A stretch of 64,000 nucleotides of DNA from Rhodopirellula europaea 6C (lineage in GTDB: Bacteria; Planctomycetota; Planctomycetia; Pirellulales; Pirellulaceae): assembly GCF_000338295.1 (NCBI RefSeq), contig NZ_ANMO01000006.1, positions 1 through 64,000 of the forward strand, given 5' to 3'. Made by a program: the position numbers and the translations under genes. Under the pieces are notes generated by a model. That model saw only the letters and a list, made by a program, of their open reading frames with translations, was not told the origin of the DNA and did not search any database. This document shows positions 52,168 through 60,763 of the stretch, in pieces (positions within the stretch are counted from its first letter, which is position 1; the number at the start of each line of letters is the position of its first letter).

Positions 52168-53508
52168 TCAGTGAATCGCAGCCGCGAATAGTTGCGAGAT
52201 TTTTGCTTGTTGATCCGGGGTGACCCATCGCAAATCGATCGCGACACCATCATCCGATGGTTCGACTAACAAACATGTGTCGCCTTTCGTCAATCGCTCG
52301 ACGACCACCGCGGGACTGGACGTATTGACTCGCACCAACACTTGCCGCGACGGAAGCTTGCCTGACTCGAGAGGCATCGTCGCACTGTCCTGCGTTACAA
52401 CCGCAGATGTCACGCCGTCGATGCCAGACAACTGAGTCGCCAACCGTTCGGCGCGGTCCTGCAGATTGCTTTCGCTGGCCGCGATCAAACGATCCACCGG
52501 CAAATTGTTATCGCAAGCCAACAACGCCGCCGCGTTCAGCATGGCAGCCATCGCATCGGGAGCCTGGAGCATGGAAACTCGTGGGTCCTCGTTCCACACC
52601 TTCATCCATTCCGAGCGTCCGATGAGAATCCCCATGCCGGGTGTTCCCGTCAAAACACCGCCACCGATCAACGCCGCATCGGCACCCGCTCGGATCAAAC
52701 CTGCCGCACTGCAACAACCTTCGGTAGAAGCTCCGAGCAATCGCGCCGACGGTGCCACAACGATCTCCGAAACGCCATGTTTGCGACGTGACTCCACATC
52801 CAGCGTGCAACACTCTTTTGGCAAACGCACCAACGTTGTTGTTCGTTGACCACCGAACGATCGACTGGGACAACCGCCCATCGCGTCGACCAAGTCAGAC
52901 TCTTGAATGCCATCGCTCGTGCCGACTTCGCGAACCGCGCCGCCAGTCCAACGTTGCAGTTCATCGGCCAAGCAGGCCGGACTTCCGCTCCGCAAAGGCA
53001 CCGCACAACAACGTGGCACCAAAATGCGTCCGGCCCGTCGCCCGCATTGCCCGATCAAACTCAATCCCGCATCAAACGAATTGACAACGAGCACCTGCAC
53101 ATCGGTGCCACAAGGCTCGCTAAGGAAGCGTTCGACCGGCTGGGTGTTTCGACGATCGTGAGACAGGCTGCAATCGCCCATCAGATACGGTGCCGCGGCG
53201 GCCAGGACGGATGGATCGACGGCCACGCCGCTGCCGCGTTCATGCGACAAATTCCCGGCCCCGTTGATCAAAGACTGCGGGCCTTGGAAGGCTGATGTTC
53301 CAGCCCAAGCATCGCGAAAGGGTGCGGCACTTGCTTCGGCCTGCTTCAGGATCGTGTCGACCTTTTCGCGAGCCGCACGAGGAAGTTCCTCGACCAACTT
53401 GCTCGCTTGGTCCTTGAGGTTTTGTGCAGTCTCCGGGTCTGTCGCTTGCCGAGCCAAGTCGGCAACGCCGCGTCGCAACAAATCCACCGTCCAGGGAGGC
53501 AGTGCCAT
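52168..53508 (-). CDS. SelA-like PLP-fold protein lacking the PLP lysine
   Basis: 446 residues. The sequence follows L-seryl-tRNA(Sec) selenium transferase (SelA) in order: VDLLRRGVADLARQATD at the N-terminus, NGAGNLSHERGSGVAVDPS in the middle, then GADAALIGGGVLTGTPGMGI. In SelA the last block is SGDKLLGGPQAG and its Lys binds PLP; here the aligned residue is Val. The catalytic cofactor attachment is therefore lost. Unusually rich in Cys (at least nine). No selB/selC nearby. It is probably a non-selenium paralogue with a new role. Confidence 0.75.
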   Translation of the reverse strand: MALPPWTVDLLRRGVADLARQATDPETAQNLKDQASKLVEELPRAAREKVDTILKQAEASAAPFRDAWAGTSAFQGPQSLINGAGNLSHERGSGVAVDPSVLAAAAPYLMGDCSLSHDRRNTQPVERFLSEPCGTDVQVLVVNSFDAGLSLIGQCGRRAGRILVPRCCAVPLRSGSPACLADELQRWTGGAVREVGTSDGIQESDLVDAMGGCPSRSFGGQRTTTLVRLPKECCTLDVESRRKHGVSEIVVAPSARLLGASTEGCCSAAGLIRAGADAALIGGGVLTGTPGMGILIGRSEWMKVWNEDPRVSMLQAPDAMAAMLNAAALLACDNNLPVDRLIAASESNLQDRAERLATQLSGIDGVTSAVVTQDSATMPLESGKLPSRQVLVRVNTSSPAVVVERLTKGDTCLLVEPSDDGVAIDLRWVTPDQQAKISQLFAAAIH

Positions 53509-53613
53509 CAGATATCATTTTCAATGAGAGAAGTAGACCAGTTCGAAACCGTCTCTTCTATCATCCTTCACTCAATCCCAACACGCAAGAAAGGATTTTT
53601 GGTGACCAATCGG

Positions 53614-54108
53614 TCAAGGACGTTCTAGATCTAGAAAGTCATTGACGTTGGCAACGCGTTCTTCCGGACCGGGTGCGGCTTGAGGAGCACCAAACATGGA
53701 GCTGAAGAAACCAGGCGAATCCGATTGCGAATTCGGCTTCGTTTCGGTTCCCGTCCCAGCAAACATGTTCATCGGGTTCAAACGAGCTGGGTTGAACGTT
53801 TCCTTGGTACGCTGCCAAGACTTGGAAGCGGTGGTTTTGACATCCGTCATCAAACCATTCTTGCGTTCCACAATCCGATCTTGATCCTCATTGGGAACCA
53901 AGAAGCTTGGCATGCGGAAAGCAGGTGCCTTCGGCATCGAAGGCATCTTCCAGTTTGCGGGATTGAGTGTCTGAGCCATCTTTGAGAAAGCACCCGGCTC
54001 CGCCCCTTGCGCAGAGGCAGACGTGGCGGCCATGCACAGGCTGCCAACGAACAAACAAACGCAAACAGTTAGTCGACGCGAAAAAGGCGACATTTCAAAA
54101 CGGGGCAT
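53614..54108 (-). CDS. Small exported protein of unknown function
   Basis: 164 residues. A signal peptide (RRLTVCVCLFVGSLCMAATS, cleavage after ASAQ) precedes a Pro/Met/Asn-rich, mostly disordered mature part (MAQTLNPANWKMPSMPKAPA, NPARLNPMNMFAGTGTETKP, PGFFSSMFGAPQAAPGPEER). The NPAx[WR] motif occurs twice (NPANWKMP and NPARLNP). No known domain. It stands alone between the SelA-like gene and DUF2461. Confidence 0.7.
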   Translation of the reverse strand: MPRFEMSPFSRRLTVCVCLFVGSLCMAATSASAQGAEPGAFSKMAQTLNPANWKMPSMPKAPAFRMPSFLVPNEDQDRIVERKNGLMTDVKTTASKSWQRTKETFNPARLNPMNMFAGTGTETKPNSQSDSPGFFSSMFGAPQAAPGPEERVANVNDFLDLERP

Positions 54109-54228
54109 TGAGAACGCTCCACGTACTACGATTCAGAAAATTCAACGTTGAATCAGCTATCGCTTTTCCGCCAAAACCATCGCAACCCCAGTTTCTAAAA
54201 ACGAAGTCAAAAAGTGTGACAAAACGGT

Positions 54229-54930
54229 TCAGTAAGGAACGTCGACGGCGTCGCATAAGAACCGCATCAGCGGACGTGCATCGCGAATCAGTTGAGTGAT
54301 CCGAGCGACGGCGTCTTTGCCGGTGATCTCTTGCCGATCCATTTTCGCGATTCCGACAAAGTCGATCCGCCGTAGTTCCTCGATCATCGGATGGTCGCGG
54401 TCGTAGTCTCGCGGAGAGGTCTTCAACTGTTCGCCGCCCATTTCAAACGACGTGCGAAATGACTTGGCATTGCGAGCCCGCAGCCACACCTTGGGTTCTT
54501 CCGCGATGGCCGCCCGTATCGCAGCGAGAGATTCCCGTTGCGGTCGCCAAACGCCCATGCCCACAAAACACTCTTCCGGGGACAAATGCACATAGCCGCC
54601 CGGCGTGTGGATGTCTTTCGACAATGTGCCGCTGAAGCACGCATCATGCCTCATCGAGATGCCCACGTTGGTCTTGTAAGGCGTCTTGTCTTTGCTGAAC
54701 CGCGTGTCACGGTAAATCCGCATCAGCGAGCCACCTTGCGTCTTGTCGATCACGCGAAGCATTGGCGCGGATCGTTTCAGCGGCACGGCGAGCTGTCGAA
54801 TCAGCTCCAACGCAGGCTCCCGAACGTCGGACTCATAGCGTGGCTTGTTCTCCGCAAACCACTCTCGATTGTTGTTGTCAGAGAGATCTTCGAGGAAGTG
54901 GAAGAATTCAGGTTGGATCGGAGATGTCAT
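54229..54930 (-). CDS. DUF2461-family protein
   Basis: 233 residues, full length for DUF2461/TIGR02453. Family motifs: PEFFHFLEDLSDNNNREWFA, NKPRYESDVREPALELIRQL, YRDTRFSKDKTPYKTNVGIS, and GGYVHLSPEECFVGMGVWRP. The function is not established; it is widespread in bacteria and fungi. It lies five bases downstream of flhB in the same direction, so it may be cotranscribed with the flagellar export genes by accident or design. Confidence 0.9.
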   Translation of the reverse strand: MTSPIQPEFFHFLEDLSDNNNREWFAENKPRYESDVREPALELIRQLAVPLKRSAPMLRVIDKTQGGSLMRIYRDTRFSKDKTPYKTNVGISMRHDACFSGTLSKDIHTPGGYVHLSPEECFVGMGVWRPQRESLAAIRAAIAEEPKVWLRARNAKSFRTSFEMGGEQLKTSPRDYDRDHPMIEELRRIDFVGIAKMDRQEITGKDAVARITQLIRDARPLMRFLCDAVDVPY

Positions 54931-54935
54931 CAGGA

Positions 54936-56018
54936 TCAGGCTGCGGTTGCTTGCGGAACTTTCTTACCTTGCATTTGATAGACGTAACGCAAGATTTCCG
55001 CCACCGCTTGGTACTGTTCCGCCGGGACTTCTTGACCCACGTCGACCAATTTGTACAACGCCTGAGCCAGCTCTTTTCGTTCCACCACGGGAATGCCGTT
55101 TTCCAATGCCAACCGGCGAATCCGCTGAGCAATCATGCCCGCACCTTTGGCCACCACGATGGGAGCCGGCATCGTCAACGGATCGTACTTGATCGCGATG
55201 GCAAGTTCGGTCGGGTTGCTGGCAACCACGTCGGCTTTGGGGACTTCGGATCCGAGTTGGCCCATCGCCAATTGACGTGCCACTTGGCGACGACGAGCCG
55301 CGACCTGCGGATCAGCCTCGGTGTCCTTCATTTCATCGCGGACTTCTTGGTCCGTCATCATCAAGTCTTGTTCCGTCTTCCACCACTGGTAGACATATTC
55401 GAGCAGTGCCAAAACAAACAATCCAACACCGATCCACAACGACACGCCGAACAAGGTGTCAAACATCGACTTGGCCAACTGCGGCACCGACAGCGACGCC
55501 ATCGAGATCACATCGCCGTGGTGAGCCCGAAGTGCGAGGTACGCGATCCCGCCAATGATGCCGACTTTGAACATCCCGAACACCAATCGCATCACGCCCT
55601 GAAGCGACAGAATTCGTTTGGCTCCGGACAACGGGCTGATGTTGCTCAACTTTGGCATCAACTTCTCAGTCGACAGCAACAACCCGGACTGAAAGACGTT
55701 GATCAACACGCCACCGATGAACATCAGGATCATCATCGGCACGGCCGCCATCGCCAGGCGTTGCGAGATCTGCAACATGTATTGCGTGGCGTCTTGATTG
55801 GTCATCGGTGCCAGCTTCGTTTCGCCGAGAGCTTGCTCAATGCCTCCCGACAAATACGCCGCCATGTTTCCACCGATGGTGTAAAGAGCTCCGATCGCGG
55901 CCAGCAACAGAGTCGCAGACGTCAGGTCCTGGCTTTTCGCGACCTGGCCTTTCTCGCGAGCCTGCCTACGTTTGCGTTCTGACGCTGAGTGTTTCTTATC
56001 TCCACCGGAATCAGACAT
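54936..56018 (-). CDS. flhB: Flagellar export switch protein FlhB
   Basis: 360 residues. Basic N-terminus (SERKRRQAREKGQVAKSQDL), four membrane helices, then the cytoplasmic autocleavage domain with KADVVASNPTELAIAIKYDP and APIVVAKGAGMIAQRIRRLA. FlhB cleaves itself between Asn and Pro of NPTH to switch export from hook to filament proteins. Here the motif is NPTE, so the His is replaced by Glu while the Asn-Pro bond remains. Eight bases overlap fliR. Standard length. Confidence 0.95.
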   Translation of the reverse strand: MSDSGGDKKHSASERKRRQAREKGQVAKSQDLTSATLLLAAIGALYTIGGNMAAYLSGGIEQALGETKLAPMTNQDATQYMLQISQRLAMAAVPMMILMFIGGVLINVFQSGLLLSTEKLMPKLSNISPLSGAKRILSLQGVMRLVFGMFKVGIIGGIAYLALRAHHGDVISMASLSVPQLAKSMFDTLFGVSLWIGVGLFVLALLEYVYQWWKTEQDLMMTDQEVRDEMKDTEADPQVAARRRQVARQLAMGQLGSEVPKADVVASNPTELAIAIKYDPLTMPAPIVVAKGAGMIAQRIRRLALENGIPVVERKELAQALYKLVDVGQEVPAEQYQAVAEILRYVYQMQGKKVPQATAA

Positions 56019-56805
56019 CAGGCGTTGTCCAAATCGAGGCCAATCGCTCGACGTTCGCCGTCAAGTCTTCCTGAAACAACCACGCAACCGAACCGATCGT
56101 CAGTGCGGTGACCACCAACATCGCCAACGCGTTGATCGACAACCCGATCGCCAACACATTGATCTGTGGCAACGTGCGACTGATCAAACCGGTCACCAAG
56201 TTCGCCAGCAACAACGCCGCGATCACCGGCCCCGCGACGCGCACGCCGCTGGCCATGGAATTGCCCATCACCACAATCACGGCGTCCATCATCGAATCCG
56301 TGAACTGCACGTTGCCGGGTGGAATGTGTTGAAAACTTTCGACCAATAAGCGCAGCACCACACGGTGGGCTCCCGTGATCAACATCACCGTCGTGACCAA
56401 CATGCCGACCATCCGAGCCAACGCGGGCATGCTGCTGGACGTGGTCGGATCAATCGAATCACCCAGCTGCATCCCGCCGGTGCTGGTGATCGCTTCCCCG
56501 GCCAATTGCAAACCGGTGATCACCATTTGAGTCGTTGCACCGATCAGCATTCCAATCAATGCTTCGCGTCCAATCGCGACCGCCAACTCGGGCAGGTTGT
56601 CAATCGTCGGCATCGATGGATGATCGCACTGCGCGGCCAAAGTCGGCATCAGGATCGCCGTTAAGATCAATGCCAACAAAGCCCGGATGCGTTTGGGGAC
56701 TCCCACGCCGATCGCCGGCATGGCCATCAGCAACATCCCCAGACGAGTCAGCACGAGCGTGCCGAGTACCAAGTGATTGAAAATCCAATCGACGAAGGCT
56801 TGCAT
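56011..56805 (-). CDS. fliR: Flagellar export protein FliR
   Basis: 264 residues, about six membrane helices, FliR family: LVLTRLGMLLMAMPAIGVGV, PKRIRALLALILTAILMPTL, then GREALIGMLIGATTQMVITG, QLAGEAITSTGGMQLGDSID, and a C-terminal NVLAIGLSINALAMLVV. FliR forms part of the export gate with FliP and FliQ. It is two bases from fliQ and overlaps flhB. Confidence 0.95.
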   Translation of the reverse strand: MQAFVDWIFNHLVLGTLVLTRLGMLLMAMPAIGVGVPKRIRALLALILTAILMPTLAAQCDHPSMPTIDNLPELAVAIGREALIGMLIGATTQMVITGLQLAGEAITSTGGMQLGDSIDPTTSSSMPALARMVGMLVTTVMLITGAHRVVLRLLVESFQHIPPGNVQFTDSMMDAVIVVMGNSMASGVRVAGPVIAALLLANLVTGLISRTLPQINVLAIGLSINALAMLVVTALTIGSVAWLFQEDLTANVERLASIWTTPDV

Positions 56806-56807
56806 CG

Positions 56808-57074
56808 CTACAAACCACCCGCGTCTTCAAAGACATGCCGAGTGAACTCGACCATCCGAGACATCAACCACGGCAAACAGGCGATCAACACCGCAGCCAT
56901 CGCCATGATCTTTGGAACAAACGAAACCGTTTGATCCTGAATTTGGGTGAGTGCTTGAATCAGACCGATTCCCAGCCCAGCCAGCATACCGACCGCCAGC
57001 ATCGGCAATGCCAAGACAACAGCGGCCAACAAGGCTTCGCGAACCAAATCGATTGCGTCAGATGCTTCAAACAC
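56808..57074 (-). CDS. fliQ: Flagellar export protein FliQ
   Basis: 88 residues, two membrane hairpin helices, the usual FliQ size: AIDLVREALLAAVVLALPML, AVGMLAGLGIGLIQALTQIQ, DQTVSFVPKIMAMAAVLIAC. Four copies join the FliP-FliR export gate. Six bases separate it from fliP and two from fliR. Confidence 0.95.
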   Translation of the reverse strand: MFEASDAIDLVREALLAAVVLALPMLAVGMLAGLGIGLIQALTQIQDQTVSFVPKIMAMAAVLIACLPWLMSRMVEFTRHVFEDAGGL

Positions 57075-57080
57075 GGCGCG

Positions 57081-58007
57081 TTATCCCATTGTCCCAAAGC
57101 TGTTCATCAACATTTCCACCACCAAACGCCATCCATCCACCAACACAAAAAGCAGCAGTTTGAATGGCAACGCGATCACGGCGGGAGGCAACATCAGCAT
57201 CCCCATCGAAATCGTGACGCTGGCGACGACGAGGTCGACGATCAAGAACGGTAAGTAAATTTGAAAGCCCATCAGGAACGACGTTTTCAGTTCGCTCAGG
57301 ATGAACGCGGGCAAGAGGACTCGCAGAGGCACATCGTCAAACGTGCTGGGCACGACGGCGTCGGGATCCATGTATCCGTAGAACAACACCACGTCGTCTT
57401 CGTTGCGAGCTTCGCGAATCTGCCAAGCCATGAATTCGCGAATTGGAATGGCACCCTTTTCGAATGCCTCTTCCAACGTCATCTCAACTTCGGGATCGGT
57501 GTACGGCTTGATCGCATCGTCGTAGACGCGAGTCCAAACGGGCGTCATCACGAACAAAGTCATGAACAACGCGACGCTCGTCATCACTTGACTGGGCGGC
57601 AACGACTGAAGCCCGATGGCTTGTCGCAGCAAACCAAGCACGATGATGATGCGGACATAACAAGTCGTCATCAACAAAATCGCGGGTGCCAGCGACAGCA
57701 CCGTGAGCAGCAGCATGACTTGCAAACTGCCGGCCAACCCCTCGGGGCTGGTCCACTCATCAGGACCACCGGCGATGAAGTCGAGCGGTTTGCGGTCGGT
57801 CGGTTCGGGTGCGTCGAGGTTTTCGGGACCGCCAAAGGCTTGAACCGGCGTTCGGTCGAGCACTTCGGGATCGGAAACGGTCGCCTTGCTGGGCAGCGGA
57901 TCATTCGGGCGAACGATGCTGGGCTCGGCTTGTTGCGCGACGGCTTCCGAACCAATTCCAGCCGCGAATAGGACCGTGCAAACGCCAACCAACAACCATC
58001 GCACCAT
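57081..58007 (-). CDS. fliP: Flagellar export protein FliP
   Basis: 308 residues from the ATG at 58007. A signal peptide ([20 protein letters not shown]) and a Pro/Asp-rich ~85-residue periplasmic segment that is longer than in E. coli FliP. Then the FliP core: [40 protein letters not shown]-like [31 protein letters not shown], and [20 protein letters not shown]. It is the first gene of fliP-fliQ-fliR-flhB. An in-frame start at 58091 gives no better signal sequence. Confidence 0.95.
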   Translation of the reverse strand: MVRWLLVGVCTVLFAAGIGSEAVAQQAEPSIVRPNDPLPSKATVSDPEVLDRTPVQAFGGPENLDAPEPTDRKPLDFIAGGPDEWTSPEGLAGSLQVMLLLTVLSLAPAILLMTTCYVRIIIVLGLLRQAIGLQSLPPSQVMTSVALFMTLFVMTPVWTRVYDDAIKPYTDPEVEMTLEEAFEKGAIPIREFMAWQIREARNEDDVVLFYGYMDPDAVVPSTFDDVPLRVLLPAFILSELKTSFLMGFQIYLPFLIVDLVVASVTISMGMLMLPPAVIALPFKLLLFVLVDGWRLVVEMLMNSFGTMG

Positions 58008-58470
58008 GACGGCCCGATCGCATTCGTTCACTCGAGGACAATTCAGTCGGGCAAACACAGCCAAAGCCACGGGAAGATGGAAAGCACCCACGTCGGGCCG
58101 AGCACCACGCTCGACCGTTCCGAGTCGCGACTTTAGGAGAATTTGTCATTTCGCCGAAAGTCGGATTCGCAGGTCGATTTGTCTCAGCCTGAGATTTCGC
58201 GAAATGGCTGGAGAAGACGCCTGTTTCCCCAGGTAGAGCCGGTTTCCTCGAAGAGAACGGAGGATTCCGGCCACCAAACGGGGATTCCTCCAAAAATCTC
58301 GGCAGAGAAAGCCACCCGACGCCGGAATCGAAACTTTTGTGGTGCCAAAGGGTTGAAACCATGTAGGCTAAAACCCGATCCGATTCGCTCGGCCCAATTT
58401 GCTCAGCGAGTCGAATCTGGTGGCCATTGCCTCTCTTTTCACGCTTTCACTCGTCATTTTTGACTTTGCC
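58008..58470. other. Divergent intergenic region, fliP to EF-hand gene
   Basis: 463 bases. I see no gene, tRNA or strong hairpin. It should hold the promoters of the flagellar export operon (minus) and of the EF-hand gene (plus). An in-frame start at 58399 would add a hydrophobic leader to the EF-hand protein, but the ATG at 58471 already begins a complete signal peptide. Confidence 0.45.
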
Positions 58471-59862
58471 ATGTTCACGAGCCCACTCTCAATTCGATTG
58501 CTGCTCATCCCCGCTCTTGCCATTCTGATGTCGCTGCCGGCCGCCGCTCAGCCTCCGGGGCGAGGTGGGTTTGGCGGAGGCGGATTCGGTGGTGGCGATC
58601 GAGGCGGCCGCGGAGGCCCCGGTGGCGGTGGTGAACGCGGTGGCGGAGGAGACCGTGGCGGTCGTGGTGGCGGCGAACGCGGCGGCGGTGACCGAGGAGG
58701 AGGTGGCGGACGTGGTGGATTTGATCCGTCCAGCATGCTGCAACGGTTGGACCGCAACGGAAACGGCACGCTGGATCCCGACGAACAAGAGGGCCCCGCC
58801 GGATTCCTGGTTCAACGACTCGCGGCGTCCGACTCCAGCATCAAAGCCGGTCGTCCAATTCCACTGTCGAAATTCAGCAGTGCGTTTGAAAAAATGCGTG
58901 AAGAACGCGAAGGCGGTGGTGACTCCCGCGGCGACAATGATCGTCGCAGCAGCCGCGAAACGGACGACATGGAATTGGAAATGTTGGTCCCGGGTTTTGG
59001 TTTGGAAGCGGATCCTGTCTTGGTTCCCGGTTTCGGTCCAGCCGCTGAAATGATGGCCACGCCCACCACCGAGGAAGATCGCAAATCCGCACGTGAAGTT
59101 TTGTCTCGTTACGATCGCGACAAGGACGGCCAGCTTGGAAAAGACGAAATCTCCAGCCGCTTCTGGGGAAATCCGATGGACTTTGACCGCAACGGCGATG
59201 GCAAGCTTTCCGAAATGGAGCTGGCGACTCGTCAAGCCGTCCGTCGTGGCAACGAGGAAGAACGTCGAGACGATCGTCGCGATGACCGCCGCCGAGGCGA
59301 AGATGACGAGCGAGAAATCGTCGAAGTCGATTTTGGTGGACGCAAGTCTTACCGCGTTGAGGGACCTGGGATGGCCGAAGGCATGCCGAGCTTCTTTGCT
59401 CAGCGTGATCTCAATCGCGACGGGCAGGTCTCGATGAACGAGTACACCAGTGATTGGACGCCAGATCGCGTGGAAGAATATTACCGATGGGATCAGAACA
59501 AAGACGGCGTGATCACGCAGACTGAAGTTCTCAGGGGGGTGAATGATGGTGCTGTCGCGACGGACGCTCCAATTGGCCGTGCGGCACCAGGCTCTTCTTC
59601 CACCGCACGGTCGACCAGCTCGGGTTCGAGCTCCGGTCGTTCCAGCAATTCATCTGCCGCCGATGGTCCGCCGCCAACGGAAAAGGAACTGAAATACGCC
59701 GCGACCATCATCGGTCGATATGACAGCAACAAAGACGGAGCATTAACGTCGACCGAATGGAAGTCGATGTTGCTCAGTCCCGCCGGCGCGGATTTCAACG
59801 GCGACGGTCGCGTCACGATCCAAGAGTACGCTCAGCACATGGCAAATCGATCCAAACGTTGA
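58471..59862 (+). CDS. Exported Gly-rich EF-hand protein
   Basis: 463 residues. A signal peptide (RLLLIPALAILMSLPAAAQ), then a Gly/Arg/Asp-rich low-complexity stretch (~28-85), then seven EF-hand loops of the D-x-[DN]-x-[DN]-G form: DRNGNGTLDPDE, DRDKDGQLGKDE, DRNGDGKLSEME, DLNRDGQVSMNE, DQNKDGVITQTE, DSNKDGALTSTE and DFNGDGRVTIQE. A Ser/Thr-rich linker separates the fifth and sixth. It probably binds Ca2+ outside the cytoplasm. Such EF-hand proteins are common in planctomycetes. Role unknown. Confidence 0.88.
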   Translation: MFTSPLSIRLLLIPALAILMSLPAAAQPPGRGGFGGGGFGGGDRGGRGGPGGGGERGGGGDRGGRGGGERGGGDRGGGGGRGGFDPSSMLQRLDRNGNGTLDPDEQEGPAGFLVQRLAASDSSIKAGRPIPLSKFSSAFEKMREEREGGGDSRGDNDRRSSRETDDMELEMLVPGFGLEADPVLVPGFGPAAEMMATPTTEEDRKSAREVLSRYDRDKDGQLGKDEISSRFWGNPMDFDRNGDGKLSEMELATRQAVRRGNEEERRDDRRDDRRRGEDDEREIVEVDFGGRKSYRVEGPGMAEGMPSFFAQRDLNRDGQVSMNEYTSDWTPDRVEEYYRWDQNKDGVITQTEVLRGVNDGAVATDAPIGRAAPGSSSTARSTSSGSSSGRSSNSSAADGPPPTEKELKYAATIIGRYDSNKDGALTSTEWKSMLLSPAGADFNGDGRVTIQEYAQHMANRSKR

Positions 59863-59868
59863 TCGCGG

Positions 59869-60531
59869 TCAAACCAAGATTTGGTTCAGTTCATCGTTGA
59901 TCGCGCGAGCGGATCGGAGATTCTGGAAGACACATCCGCATTCGCAGCGATCATCTTCACTCTGTCGAAGCCAGATGACCGTCACGGTGCCGCTGACGCC
60001 CAATGGGGTGCTTATCAACAATCGTTCGGACGGCTCAACTTGTCCGACCAATGTGATTCGCATGCCAGATGCCGAGCAATCTTCGAGCACTACATCGCTG
60101 ACCTCTGATTTGCCGTGCGCACGCCGAATCTGAATAGGCATTCCGACCTGCATCCGTTCTTCTTCGCGACGCGTGATCAGGCCCTCATCCACCATCCGAT
60201 CGATCAAATCCAAATCAATGGAGCGACGAAAACGGAATCCGAAGGTGTTCGATCCCACCGACGTCTGTTGATTCCAACACAGCCGGCCGGCGACCTCCAG
60301 CTCGATTCCCAATGTTGGCGCATTGATGCGAAGCACGGCAATGGTGACATTCGAATCCTCACCCAATTTGGCCCGAATGGCGCAACCGCCTTGGCTCAGG
60401 TCAGCTAATTCGCATTCGTATTCCTTTACTACGTCGTCGCGAAGAATCACCACGACAGCCTTCAAACGGTCACGATGCTTCGCATAGAAGCGATCGCTCG
60501 CTCGGTTTTGGCCGTTTACATCACGCGTCAT
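59869..60531 (-). CDS. Protein with two PilZ-like domains
   Basis: 220 residues. Two PilZ domains in tandem: the first with HRDRLKAVVVIL and ADLSQGGCAIRA, the second with TRREEERMQVGMPIQIRR and EDCSASGMRI. Each has the D-x-S-x-x-G part of the c-di-GMP site; the first has a weaker R-x-x-x-R, the second has RREEER. PilZ proteins bind c-di-GMP and control motility or exopolysaccharide. It is adjacent to, but convergent with, the EF-hand gene and divergent from the polysaccharide export operon. Confidence 0.85.
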   Translation of the reverse strand: MTRDVNGQNRASDRFYAKHRDRLKAVVVILRDDVVKEYECELADLSQGGCAIRAKLGEDSNVTIAVLRINAPTLGIELEVAGRLCWNQQTSVGSNTFGFRFRRSIDLDLIDRMVDEGLITRREEERMQVGMPIQIRRAHGKSEVSDVVLEDCSASGMRITLVGQVEPSERLLISTPLGVSGTVTVIWLRQSEDDRCECGCVFQNLRSARAINDELNQILV

Positions 60532-60763
60532 GAGGTTTGGAAGAGAGTTGGAGAGCAGGGGGCGGGATCATCTGTGAAACCCTACGTCATGAAACCCCCC
60601 AAGCCTCGGAAATCCGTAGGCTTCGTGAACTTGTAACGGTTTTGCCGCTTGTCCCACCGCTGCAACTGTTGGGATTCGTTCGGAAGGCAAAATCATCACA
60701 ATCGGACCCGGGATGACCCGATGACCAGTGTGTCGAACATCATCCCGCTGTTGATCGAGTCCT

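Noticed and set aside
58548-58769. Minus-strand frame rich in Pro-Pro-Pro-Arg-Ser repeats
   Set aside because: It is the complement of the Gly-rich segment of the EF-hand protein; composition explains it.
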